Shown: positions 21,248-30,864 of the stretch, one piece after another
Layout: each line of letters opens with the position of its first letter
How positions within the stretch are numbered: position 1 is the stretch's first letter
Assembly: GCA_947172415.1 (NCBI GenBank)
Contig: OX359190.1
Coordinates: forward strand, 9,672,001-9,736,000
DNA from: Chondrosia reniformis
Lineage: Eukaryota > Porifera > Demospongiae > Chondrillida > Chondrillidae
DNA: 64,000 nt
Direction: 5' to 3'
Made by a program: the position numbers and the translations under genes
The notes under the pieces: model-generated
Told to the model about the DNA's origin: nothing
Seen by the model: only the letters and a program-made list of their open reading frames with translations
Databases searched by the model: none

Positions 21248-22891
21248 TCACTTCTTAGCATCATGAACTTCCTGTAAAAGTTTTGAATCATTTAGCATTT
21301 CTGCAATCTCCTGTGCAAACTCTAATCTCTTACATACAATCCAGTTGTCAAAAGCAGGCCTCATATGAGGCATTGCCTCCTTAAGATTTCCTTGCAGAAA
21401 GAACAGCATAAACCAAAGATGGTGATAGTGAGCAAAGGAGAAGTTGTTCTTCAAAAAGTGGCTCCCCTCATCAATCATTTGGTCATCAATTGACCTCATG
21501 GTATTTTCTCCTGAGCGAAGCAACCGTTGAACCTCTGGGTGATTTCTCGTCTCTTCCGGATCCAGTGTCTTAATTCTATCAATTCTATCTTTTGCTAGTC
21601 TTAGCTGTATGTCTGCCTTGCCAACTTTTATTGGCTCTGCATATGGTCTGAACCAATCGACATCTGACATTTTCTGCATCATCTCCTGATTTCTTTGATA
21701 GGGTGCAAGAATAGATTCTTCTGAATCTTCTAAACTCTCTTCGTTTTTACTTGTCAAAAAGAGGATCCAACCGTATGCCCAAACTGGAATGAAAGAGCCA
21801 ATGTCATCAATCATGTTTGACAACTGCATTGCATAGGAACCATGTTTACTTGCCATTTCCAGTTCTCCCATATGAGCATAGTGAGATGCCAGGCATCCAT
21901 GCAAACCACATTTAAGAATGATTTTATTCTCACAGTCAGGTGAATCCACCAACTTCAAGGCCTCATAGAGTAATAGTAAAGCTTTTTCACCGGCAGCTCT
22001 CACAGGAACGCCTGCATTCACAATAAGAATCCTCAAATCCAATGGTATTTCTCTGTTCTCCAGACATTCTTCAGCTAGTTTCATTGTAACTTCTGGCTCC
22101 ACTCGACACCAATCATAGACGATCTTATAAACTCTCCCACGTAGTTGCTTTAGTACACCAGACACCTTAATTCTAGAAGGAGTAATTGGTATACAAGTCA
22201 GATTGATAAACAGTCCATCTAGTTCCCCTAATTCAATAAAGACATTCCTCAATGTTGTAGGAATTTGATCATTTTTTGTGGTGTTCCTGGCACATTTGAA
22301 TTCGGAAAGGAATGCCAGGATCCACTCATGCAGTTGAAAATCCCTGCAGCTTATCTCCATACCATTTTCATCATTGGTGCAGCTCGATCTCAGATTGCTT
22401 TCTGAAGTGCAGGTCACATATGCATGTTCCCTTCTGCGCACTCCCGTGCATTGGGTCGAGTAACCATTTCCCCTCGAAGTAGCTTCAATTGGCCGACAAT
22501 TAGTAACGAAGCTATGAGCATTAATAGATGAGATTTCTTGCCACTCTCCATATCTATAGCTAGAACTGACCGGTTCCGAATCCATCGAATCGTCGGAAAG
22601 GATATCTCTGTTTTGAGCCTCTTTGATTTTTTGTAAAAGATCTGTTGCTTCAGCATTAACTGCAGCGAATTCCTCTAAAGCCGATAAAAAGTTGTTACAG
22701 TCATCCTCGGTTCCATTCTCTAACGTTTCGTAAATTTTTTCGGCTTTGTCTCCCGGAGACAGGTCGCTATATCTGTCAACTAGTAGTAGTCCTATTTCTT
22801 TTAGTGATGGCTCAATTAGGCTTAGCGTAGCGACAAGAAACGCTAAAATATTATACTTCAGGTAAACCAATACTCTCCGAATGACAACCAT
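21248..22891 (-). CDS. CARD-like / TPR-like protein, paralogue 3 (intronless)
   Basis: A 547-residue intronless protein on the minus strand, the complete member of the family. The N-terminus (about 5-93) has the CARD-like pattern: hydrophobic helices to EPSLKEIGLL, then YSDLSPGDKAEKIYETLENG, DDCNNFLSALEEF and ATDLLQKI. A polar linker (about 95-165) leads to a helical, TPR-like region (about 170-540) with DLRILIVNAG, a helix pair near HGCLASHYAHMGELEMASKH and the signature YHHLWFMLFFLQGNLKEAMP. No transmembrane segment, signal peptide or catalytic motif is seen. The upstream region (22892-23000) has a TGACGT element and a GGCTCGCCC motif like those before paralogue 1. It points toward paralogue 2, so the two close copies form an inverted pair around the MALSU1 duplicate and LINE fragment. 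Role in signalling is inferred only from the domains. Confidence 0.78.
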   Translation of the reverse strand: MVVIRRVLVYLKYNILAFLVATLSLIEPSLKEIGLLLVDRYSDLSPGDKAEKIYETLENGTEDDCNNFLSALEEFAAVNAEATDLLQKIKEAQNRDILSDDSMDSEPVSSSYRYGEWQEISSINAHSFVTNCRPIEATSRGNGYSTQCTGVRRREHAYVTCTSESNLRSSCTNDENGMEISCRDFQLHEWILAFLSEFKCARNTTKNDQIPTTLRNVFIELGELDGLFINLTCIPITPSRIKVSGVLKQLRGRVYKIVYDWCRVEPEVTMKLAEECLENREIPLDLRILIVNAGVPVRAAGEKALLLLYEALKLVDSPDCENKIILKCGLHGCLASHYAHMGELEMASKHGSYAMQLSNMIDDIGSFIPVWAYGWILFLTSKNEESLEDSEESILAPYQRNQEMMQKMSDVDWFRPYAEPIKVGKADIQLRLAKDRIDRIKTLDPEETRNHPEVQRLLRSGENTMRSIDDQMIDEGSHFLKNNFSFAHYHHLWFMLFFLQGNLKEAMPHMRPAFDNWIVCKRLEFAQEIAEMLNDSKLLQEVHDAKK

Positions 22892-23372
22892 CGTGCAAGA
22901 ATACCCAAAAAAACTCTGAACGAATCAACAAACAATGACGTATTATTAATTGGTTGGGGCGAGCCTGAGCATGCCCATGCACTGACGAGTTGTCTACGCC
23001 GTACGTCGGTAGCCACCGTATACAGTTGAAAATGGAACGGCTTGAATATTCGCCGTGGAAAGCTTCAAATGCTCTGTTATGCGCACAAAACAAAGAGTAT
23101 ACTTACCATGCAACCTTACCCATACCCAACGTTTTTGGAGCGGCATCGTGAAGATCACCACCTATTCTCGCTTCAGCCTTAATTTTTCCTTCCACCCAAA
23201 CTCAATTGATATCCAAAGCATCCTGCTGAGCTTGCTCCCTTTTCATCTACATCAGCTGAATAGGGAGTGCACAACTATACAGAATAAAATATATGGAGAT
23301 GGTGCTGTTAATGAATTAACAATGGCCAAAAGGGGAGAATTAGAAATGGAATTAATTAGTTATAATTAATTA
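22892..23372. other. upstream region of paralogue 3 and unclear plus-strand frame
   Basis: Holds the likely promoter of the minus-strand CARD-like gene. On the plus strand a short frame starts at an ATG near 23032 (MERLEYSPWKASNALLC...) and ends after about 40 codons; it might be a first exon or a gene relic, but I found no convincing continuation. Confidence 0.35.
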
Positions 23373-23455
23373 TTAGAAGAGACTACAGCTGGAACTGGAG
23401 AAACTCTGGACACTTGGAAGTGAACTGGATGACCAACTGAGAGAATCAACTAAAC
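23373..23455 (+). pseudogene. third MALSU1 fragment, inverted
   Basis: About 80 bp match the sense strand of the end of MALSU1 exon 2 (the part coding ELEKLWTLGSE to the end), in opposite orientation to the real gene at 23710. It has no start, no upstream coding sequence and no regulatory context. Confidence 0.85.
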
Positions 23456-23709
23456 TCTATATAGCTATGCCAATAGATTAACAATAATTATTTTTTAAAG
23501 TTCATACATTTTAAGTTGATGAAGTGTCAATATTAATGTGCATACAAATGTGCCACTAAATCAGTGAAAACATTTTTTACTTTATATATATTAAAATACA
23601 GATGGTGTTTTGGTGTACCAATAGTATCCATGATCAATACCTTAATACCACAACAAATTTAATGCAATAAAAATACGAGCTTTATATATTTTTAATTAAA
23701 AACTCTAAT

Positions 23710-24795
23710 CTAATTGGTAGAGTCAAATTTAGTTGATTCTCTCAGTTGGTCATCAAGTTCACTTCCAAGTGTCCAGAGTTTCTCCAGTTCCAGCTGTTGC
23801 CTCTTCTCCTCCAGTAGGCAGTGAACCACAATGTGTCCCATGTCAACCACCATCCAATCATCACTGTTCCAGCCATCCAAGATTACCCGCTCCACTCCAT
23901 CCATCTTCACTCCTTTGGACTAACAAGAATTAACACCATTAATAGAGTAATACCAAATCTATAGCAATTTTTAGAGTATGTATGCCCATAGAAGTAAGTG
24001 TATGTACTAGAATTGGGAGTGTGTATTCTGCTCTCTATGACCTACCTCTTTAGCAAGTCTACCAGTTACAGCCCTCAGATGTCTTGTTGATGTTCCAGTA
24101 CATGTCACAAAATAGCGAGCATACTTTAGTCCACTAGCTACGCCCAAATCCAGCACCCAAAAATCAAAGGCTCCCTCATCCCTCAGAATATCAACACACT
24201 CTTTAATGGTCAATGGTGATGTTCGTTCAGGAATTGGCTTTTCCTGTTCATCTTCTTCCTTCTGTATATTGATCAAGAGATCTTCCACATCAAAAGTTAA
24301 CAATTTATCAGAAACTTTAGAGCTCTTTACTAGTTCATGGATAGTGGCCTGGGTGCTCTTGGGAGTCTCATCTGAGATGTTAGTGGCCTGGGTGCTCTTG
24401 GGAGTCTCATCTGAGGTGATAGTGGCCTGGGTGCTCTTGGGAGTCTCATCTGAGGTAATAGTGACCTGGGTGCTCTTGGGAGTCTCATCTGAGATGTTAG
24501 TGACCTGGGTGCTCTTGGGAGTCTCATCTGAGATGTTAGTGGCCTGGGTGCTCTTGGGAGTCTCATCTGAGATGTTAGTGGCCTGGGTGCTCTTGGAATC
24601 ACCATCACAAATAGTTTTGTCAAAGTCACTTGATTTATCACTTGAATCACTTGACTCCCTACACAAAGTAACTACAGATGGTGTTAAACCTTGCCATATA
24701 TTGCATGCCTTGTGCTTCCTGCTAAAACTATTCCAAGATATGAGAGAGTGTCTTTGACCAGTGTTTGATATCCACCTGGCTCCCCAGCAGAGCAA
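23710..24795 (-). CDS. MALSU1: mitochondrial ribosome assembly factor MALSU1 (RsfS/Iojap family)
   Basis: Two exons, 24795-24046 and 23919-23710, join in phase at a GTAGGT donor to give about 319 residues. The C-terminal half is the RsfS/Iojap domain: FDFWVLDLGVASGLKYARYF, TGTSTRHLRAV, then in exon 2 SDDWMVVDMGHIVVH and LELEKLWTLGSELDDQL, all close to animal MALSU1. This protein binds the mitochondrial large ribosomal subunit and aids its assembly. The N-terminus is basic and Ser-rich, as expected for a mitochondrial presequence. Between them lies a run of seven 13-residue repeats (TNISDETPKSTQA type). There is no ATG in the open frame, which extends upstream of 24795; the true start is probably in a small upstream exon, for example an ATG near 24950 joined at a GTATCT donor, but this is not proven. 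Divergent from RPS29. Confidence 0.88.
24335..24600 (-). repeat. 39-bp in-frame coding minisatellite in MALSU1
   Basis: About seven near-identical 39-bp copies inside MALSU1 exon 1, each coding 13 residues (DETPKSTQATNIS-like, with T/I and A/V variants). Because 39 is a multiple of three, copy-number change would keep the frame. It sits in the linker between presequence and Iojap domain. Confidence 0.92.
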
Positions 24796-25052
24796 ACCTC
24801 GGTTGAAGGGTAAGACTAAGTTGAAGTGTCCATGTTGAAGGAACTAAGCATTGTAAAGGGAGTTAAATGCGTTACACCTGTGCAGAGACCATGCTGTAAT
24901 TAGGAATATGAACTAAATGTTGAAACGGTACAGATACTACAGCATAGCGGCATTCTAAGCACGGTCGCTCACCCGTAAAAAGCAAGATCTAACAGAATTC
25001 ATTTCATTTCTGATAAGTAAACCACAACTTTTTTATCCTCTATCAAAGCTAC

Positions 25053-25094
25053 CACGTGCGTAGATGATGACGTCATTCCTTCTTCCAACACGTG
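25053..25094 (+). promoter_or_regulatory. E-boxes and CRE before RPS29
   Basis: CACGTG occurs at 25053-25058 and 25089-25094, and a full palindromic CRE, TGACGTCA, at 25068-25075, 16-57 bp before the RPS29 start codon. A pyrimidine stretch (CCTTCTTCC) between them could be the 5'-TOP start of the mRNA. The segment also lies in the shared spacer with MALSU1. Factor binding is inferred. Confidence 0.5.
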
Positions 25095-25109
25095 TTCGAA
25101 GAAAAGAAT

Positions 25110-25535
25110 ATGGGTCATAACAACGTTTGGTTTTCACATCCGCGTAACTACGGCCAGGGATCAAGAAGATGGTGAGTTCTTCTTTAATTTCAAATAATCG
25201 CCTTTAGTTCTGCCTGCTTACTCTAAATCTTGTTTTGTAGTCGTATTTGCTCTAACCGCCACGGCTTAATAAGAAAGTATGGATTAAACATATGTCGGCA
25301 GTGCTTCAGAGAGAGATCGGAGAATATAGGGTTTATGAAAGTAAGTTGAGTGTAAATATTTTTCCTTTCTAAGCAAAGTAGAAATAACAGTTCTGGAAAT
25401 ATAGTTTCTATGTAAATACTTTAAAAGTGGCTATATTGTTAGAAATAAACCATTCTGTATGTTTACAGTTGGATAGAGCCTTTTCATGTGTCACATTTAC
25501 TCAATAAATTGTCTTCCCTTCTGTAGCTACGTTGA
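25110..25535 (+). CDS. RPS29: 40S ribosomal protein S29 (uS14)
   Basis: Three exons, 25110-25171, 25241-25340 and 25527-25535, encode 56 residues, the usual length of RPS29. The protein begins [20 protein letters not shown] and contains the zinc-binding set C21-x2-C24 ... C39-x2-C42 (CRIC, CRQC), followed by the typical GFMK ending. It is a small zinc-ribbon protein of the 40S ribosomal subunit head. The last exon codes only Leu-Arg-stop. It is convergent with RNASEK (stops about 250 bp apart) and divergent from MALSU1. Confidence 0.97.
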
Positions 25536-25785
25536 AGAACGTCAATGAAAGCTGACAAAAGAATAGCTTCCGACTCTTTTACTGTTTTGTGTAATAATTG
25601 ATAAATTTGCAGTAAATTCTTTAATCTCATTGAATCTGACTGTCAGATATTGAACTATGATGTACAAACAAGACTGCCTGCAACTTGTAATGTGCATACA
25701 TACATATATACGTAGTTCAAATACATAATACAATGGCAGAACTGTCATTAAGTCAAAATGAACCAAAAATGAATTACACACAAGT

Positions 25786-26773
25786 TCATTTCTTTTTGTC
25801 TTTATTGATAAAGAGATTTATAAATATAAATGTGGTGGACAGTAGCAGAAAGAAGACGTAGATTCCAGCAGCACCAAAGGCAGCGCTACAGAAAGGAAAA
25901 AAATCTCTCACATCACACATGGCACAATTGAATGCTCAAGTGTAATTAAATGTACTAGAGATGGTAAACATGTAGACTATTTAGTCAAACCAGCTACCTC
26001 TTGCAGACAGTACTAGAGGAGGTTCTACTAATGTCCTTCATGGGGGGACTGGGGGTACATTAACCAATAACTTGCATCACTTGGAGATTTCTGATCCTTT
26101 GTCGTAAAAAAATGACCAATTTTACTAAAACGTTTACTAATAAAGTTCATGACTCCTGTATCTTCATCCAAAGCTCTCTTCAGGTTTAGTTCCCCTATAG
26201 GCTCTTTACAGAATAGGCATAGCATGTAGGAAAATGGTATCTTAGATTTTTCACAAGAATGAGAGATTATTCCTTAAATATTCAGGTCTTCAGGTGTCTC
26301 TGTACTTACCTGGCAGATGTCTGGTAGGCAGCTGTTATGTCTGCACTAGTATGGTTCTTCTTTAGTTCCAAATGACCATTTTTGGAGGTTTCAAACAATC
26401 CGGCCGTGTAAGTGTCTTCAAAGAGAGCCACTGATTCCACCTCAAAAAATACTCCCATAAGTGCCTGATGTATCAAACACAACAATGAAGACACTATGGT
26501 CAGAATGCTGTCATTTTTTGAAATTCCACGTAAAATTTGTTAATCAATGTCTATAAACTCACTACTAGTTCAATAAAATTAATACAATGTGTACAATTAT
26601 TAAAGTACCCCATTCACTCTTTAACCAACCAATACGAATATTGTACTCACCAACATTATTATTCCCCAAAGACTAAGTATGAAACAGCATACGGATCCTT
26701 GTATACCACAAATACAGAAGAGAAATTTGACTAAATAGTCTACCGGCTTACTAACGGTTTTCTCTGTCGCCAT
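25786..26773 (-). CDS. RNASEK: ribonuclease kappa-like small membrane protein
   Basis: Three exons, 26773-26651, 26464-26310 and 25885-25786, join in phase to 125 residues. Two hydrophobic segments are visible: about 20-45 (CCFILSLWGIIML continuing to ALMGVFF) and about 93-117 (GAAGIYVFFLLLSTTFIF). The central part, VESVALFEDTY and ITAAYQTSASAAFGAAG, matches the RNASEK family, a V-ATPase-associated membrane protein of the endolysosomal system once described as an RNase. The start MATEK is chosen because it lies in the family's position and in an AAGATGGCGAC context. A hammerhead-type repeat fragment lies in intron 2. It shares a 66-bp head-to-head promoter with BBOF1. Confidence 0.93.
26150..26248 (+). 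repeat. family A interspersed repeat, tail fragment (copy a)
   Basis: Matches the tail of the hammerhead-bearing repeat (see 54310-54536): CCAAAGCTCTCTTCAGGTTT through GCATGTAGGAAAATGG. The part where the ribozyme core would lie (about 26028-26150) is too degraded to recognise. Located in RNASEK intron 2. Confidence 0.8.
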
Positions 26774-26820
26774 CTTTATATGAAGGTCACATGATGAAGG
26801 AAATGTGGGTTTGGTTATTA

Positions 26821-26834
26821 ATTTCCATGGTAAC
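26821..26834 (+). promoter_or_regulatory. RFX X-box before BBOF1
   Basis: ATTTCCATGGTAAC fits the RFX X-box consensus GTHNYYATRRNAAC at all positions except the first. It ends 5 bp before the BBOF1 start codon and within the 66-bp spacer shared with RNASEK. RFX factors control ciliary genes across animals, and BBOF1 is a basal-body gene, so placement and target agree. Confidence 0.6.
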
Positions 26835-26839
26835 ACAAA

Positions 26840-29800
26840 ATGGCGAAGGGAGACAAGAAGAAAGCAAAGAAAGGCAAGGCCAAGTAAGTCGGGGATGCTA
26901 AAGTTAGACTCCTATTTTACTTCCGGAAAATATAGACTTGTCATTAAGTAAAACTGGATGACTAATTAGTCCATCCCACCTTTTGGCTGTAAAAATGTTT
27001 TATGTACTTCCTGTTTGTTTGTAATTCAGGAAGAAGCAAGATGGGGAGATGGACAAGGAGACTATTGCCAAACAGGCCGTGGCCACAGCCAAAGTTTGGG
27101 AATCAAAATACATTGCTAGTGAAGACTCTCGGTACAAGTACAAAGACAACGCAATGAAATTGGTGGATGAAAATGAATCACTTCAGACTTCAGTTTACAA
27201 GACTGAACAAGATACTATCGAAGTAAGCCCATGTACTCCAAATACACTGCTATTTCTGTCAGATCTTTGAACATTCAGTCCTACGTACGTACATATGTAT
27301 TGAAAATGATGTATTGTGCCATATACGTACATCAGGGTTTCATTCAGGGGGACGTTTGCCCCCCCCCCTTGCTAAAAAGTTGCCCCTTTGGATTTAGGTT
27401 GCCACTTAACAAGGTATGACACTGCCCCTGCAAAAATTTTAAAATCCAATTTTTGCCCCCCTCCTTACAAACTTTTCTGGAGGAAAGTCTGTACAATGTT
27501 AGATAATAGGGATTTCTTCTAATTGCACCAAACTTATCTTCCAGATGGTTCATGGTCGTACGTATTCAGTGCTCTATTGTGTTGGTTTGTAGGTCATTGC
27601 TTTCCTGAAGAAAGAGGAGGCACAGAGAAATGCAGAGCTGCTCTCCTTGAAGCAGCAGTTGAAGGAGTCGCAGGTTCAGGCTGTGAGAGAGAGGGACCAA
27701 CTGGTGCAAACGTTTCAACAAAAGATTACATCACTCGAAAACACTTTAGAAGAACGCAATCATGAGGTATGTATGAACATACATCAGATGTGGACAAGTG
27801 ATATAAGTATATGTGTGTACGTACTACTTGACCAGATTTAGTAGAATGCTGTGTTGAGGTGAGTGTTTCTACTTCCTCTGCTGTTAGGTGGCTACTCTGC
27901 AAGGTGAACTGGAGTTGTTGAAGGAGTTTAGAAGCAGCAAGGCTGCACTGGATAAGGAGATTGCTGACCTTAAAGAGACCATCCAACAAATGGAACTGAA
28001 CTACAAGAAGACTTCTTCCAGAATGCAAGAGAGATTTTTAGAGGAAAAGGTAAGTCAGAGAGACATCACCTCAACTGTTTGTGTGAGAGTTGTTGGAGTA
28101 TTTGTGTACCATATATGTACATACGTATGTAACATTCATACGAGTGTCCATTTCTACAAATAGGCTCTTGCTAGCCTGTTGCGGCCTCCACTGTGTAATG
28201 CCAGTTACTGGATAGAGGGATGACTCGTATGTGTATATGTTCACTCCTGTAGCACCAGCTTCAGAAAGAAGCAAATCGGCAGGTTACTGATTTGGCAAAG
28301 AAGGCACATGAAATGGCAGTAAAGAATCTAGATCAAAAGACGAGGACCATTTACAGAGAAAATGTACAACTCACAGAAGCACTGTCCCTTCATCTTAAGG
28401 ATGCAGATGAGATGAAAAAGGTTGGAAGAGTGGCATGTGTATGTACATGTTTATACGTACCATCTAGCTGGGCAAATAGATTATTAATTTGATAGTTTGG
28501 CACTTTACACTGCTAATGATCACCAATGGATGTAAATTTATAATGTTTTTAGATGTTGAATCGGATCAGAACAGAAAATGGAGAACTAAAGTATACAGAA
28601 CAGTTTGATAAAGACATGTTACACAAACTAGTTTCAGAAGCCACCAAACACAAGAAGGTCATCAAAGAAGTCAGTCCTGCTATCCTTTACGTAGCCATGG
28701 ACACTTGGTATATTGTATAGTAATAGCATATGCATACGTATGTACATATATACTTGTATATATTATATGTAGATGTATACGTACGTATATGCACAAATGT
28801 GTGATATGTTCTGTACCATGAATGTATTTATATACGTAGTTACATTCTAAAGTTCAGAGCTTGGAAACTTCTCTCTCTAAAATGGTGACTGATCTCGAAG
28901 AAGAAAAGCATAGGCTGGTGAAGAAGTACAATGATGAGACAAGCCAGCTCCAGTGAGCCTCACCAGATACTGCATGAAACATGCTTAAATGTCTGCCTGC
29001 TGTTAGGTGTGAAGTGCTGGTGCTTAGAAGGAACGCTCAGCTGCAGGCAAAGGAGACCAACCACGTCAAGTTGCTAGCAAGGCAGCTGTTGGATCAGAGG
29101 TCAGATGTGGAAGAGTTCTTCATCACAGCTCTCAATGAGGTCAGACAGAACGCCAGAGTGACCCAGTAAGTTTGCATACACACGATGGTAGAATATGGAC
29201 AGTAGCCATTTGTGTTATTACCTAATTAGGTGATAGGGGAAACATGGCTGCCCTATTCACTGTTCTATGTACGTATGTATGTACACATTAAAGGCTTTCC
29301 TGTTATTCATATTTTGGCTACTTTCCTGTACCCCTGTCTAACCTCTATAGTACATCCGTACGTACATCTAGTTTATACATACATACGTGATACTATTGTA
29401 CATATACTCTTTGATATACTACAATGTGATATGTACACATGTACCTGCCTACATATTTGACTGCTGTTATGTATCTATTGTAGGAGTCACTATCGGCAGG
29501 TAGCTCAAGACACATACCAGAAGCGAGTCACTGAAGCAAGTAAGGGATTAGAGGAGTATCCACAAGTCAGGACATTCAGGTAGGGAACTGGACCACTGTA
29601 ACGTTGCCCTTCTAATTTACTACCTACGTACATAAGTTATTTTTCCCTCTTTACTTCATGATGATTGAGAAGACTACTTGTGGTTTGATTATCACTTTGA
29701 TTATTTATACAGTACATGTACTACATATGGTAAGAATGTACTGAGTTTGACCTCAGTATGATCTGTGTCTTAGGGACCTGCCCAACAGTACCAACAGTGT

Positions 29801-30014
29801 ATACAATGACTTGAGACAAGCAAGAGACTGGGATCCTCGGTTTGAAAACCAGTTGGACCTCGCCGACTTGACTTGGGAGCAGAAGGAACAGGTTCTGAGA
29901 GGCCTCTTTGCTATGATGAATGGCAAGGCCAAGATTCAGTCGCCAAAGAAACTGTCCCCTAAAACAGCTGTTGCACTTCCAGCCACTTCATTGGCACTTG
30001 CACAGAAATCGTGA
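26840..30014 (+). CDS. BBOF1: basal body-orientation factor 1 (CCDC176)
   Basis: Ten exons join in phase: 26840-26883, 27030-27222, 27593-27766, 27888-28049, 28253-28420, 28553-28669, 28858-28952, 29007-29165, 29484-29579 and 29774-30014, giving 482 residues. The start MAKGDKKKAKKGKAK is the Lys-rich N-terminus typical of the family. Most of the protein is coiled coil. Family hallmarks near the C-terminus are SHYRQVAQDTYQKRV, YPQVRTFRDLPNSTNSVYND and DLADLTWEQKEQVLRGLF, all close to vertebrate BBOF1. That protein sits at ciliary basal bodies and helps align them in motile, multiciliated cells. An X-box just upstream supports a ciliary role. Exon 5 uses a weak donor (GTTGGA) and exon 6 GTCAGT. 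Intron 2 contains a run of 11-12 C. Confidence 0.94.
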
Positions 30015-30196
30015 CTCAACATTTCTAAACAATGAACTTTGTCAATCTGTGAAAAGTAATTTAACTCTTGAAAAATTGCTGCATTAAAGTGGAATGTACA
30101 AATCATTTATACATAACGAGATACAATTCATTCAGTATAAGGTGTGATGCATGCATGCATGAGTTGAAACTTCATGTCAAAATGTTTAATGAAACA

Positions 30197-30763
30197 TCAT
30201 CCAAATTGGTCCATTGTGTCGACTGTAAGAGTCACAAGTTCTAAGAAAGACCCTACAGCCACGCGTAACAGTCTCGCCTCTTCACCTGAGAACACCCTAA
30301 GTGACACAAAAGAGATATCGCAGTGATGCATGGGCAGCTTACTGCTGTATATTATATAGGCTATGACTCAACATGTAGAGCCGAAAGGTGGCATCGCGCG
30401 ACTAAGGAGAGATTGGCTGGACCGAATGAAATGGGAGAGGTTAGAAATTATTGAATTTTAAGAGATATATAGTGGTTGTTAATATATAGTGGATTTGGAT
30501 AATTACCGACTTGTACCGATATTTATAGTACGAGCGCGCTTACACTTTAAGGATAGTTCCGTTAGCACATAGATTCTTCTTTATGTTGCTACGTTTCGGT
30601 TCTTTGTCGACGCTCAGAGTATTGTAAGCAATTTTTGCTAGGCGTTCGTCAGGAAATGGAATTTCCAATACACTACGCACAAGTAAATGAACCAATAAAG
30701 TGAATGTTATCGAACATTTCGCAAAGTAACACTTTACCATTCTAGACTTCTGACGGCCGCCAT
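30197..30763 (-). CDS. LAGE3: KEOPS/EKC complex subunit Pcc1 (LAGE3)
   Basis: Three small exons, 30763-30738 (26 nt), 30672-30544 and 30296-30197, join in phase to an 84-residue protein, the size of yeast Pcc1. It reads MAAVRSLEC, then VLEIPFPDERLAKIAYNTLS, NLCANGTILKV and, in exon 3, EEARLLRVAVGSFLELVTLT ending DTMDQFG. These match Pcc1/LAGE3: a beta strand FxxxxPFP, helix with AxIAYxxLxVD, strand G-x-I-L-x-V and helix LRxxVxSFL. Pcc1 is the dimerising subunit of KEOPS, which makes the t6A modification of tRNAs. A longer single-exon reading from an ATG at 30740 would give an odd N-terminus, while the first-exon model puts the start in an AAAATGGCGGCC context. Head-to-head with the CCP gene, 101 bp apart. 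Confidence 0.92.
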
Positions 30764-30864
30764 TTTAATATAGGGGTGGGATGCCGTAATTAGTTGAAAT
30801 CTAATACGGCCCGGCTTGCGAATTGCGCTGTAACACAAAGGGAAACAAAGCAGTTGCGGAGAAG

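Noticed and set aside
30540-30740. Single-exon 66-codon frame on the minus strand starting MVKCYFAK
   Set aside because: It contains the middle of Pcc1, but its N- and C-terminal parts are intron sequence. Splicing a 26-nt first exon and a third exon gives a complete Pcc1-length protein.
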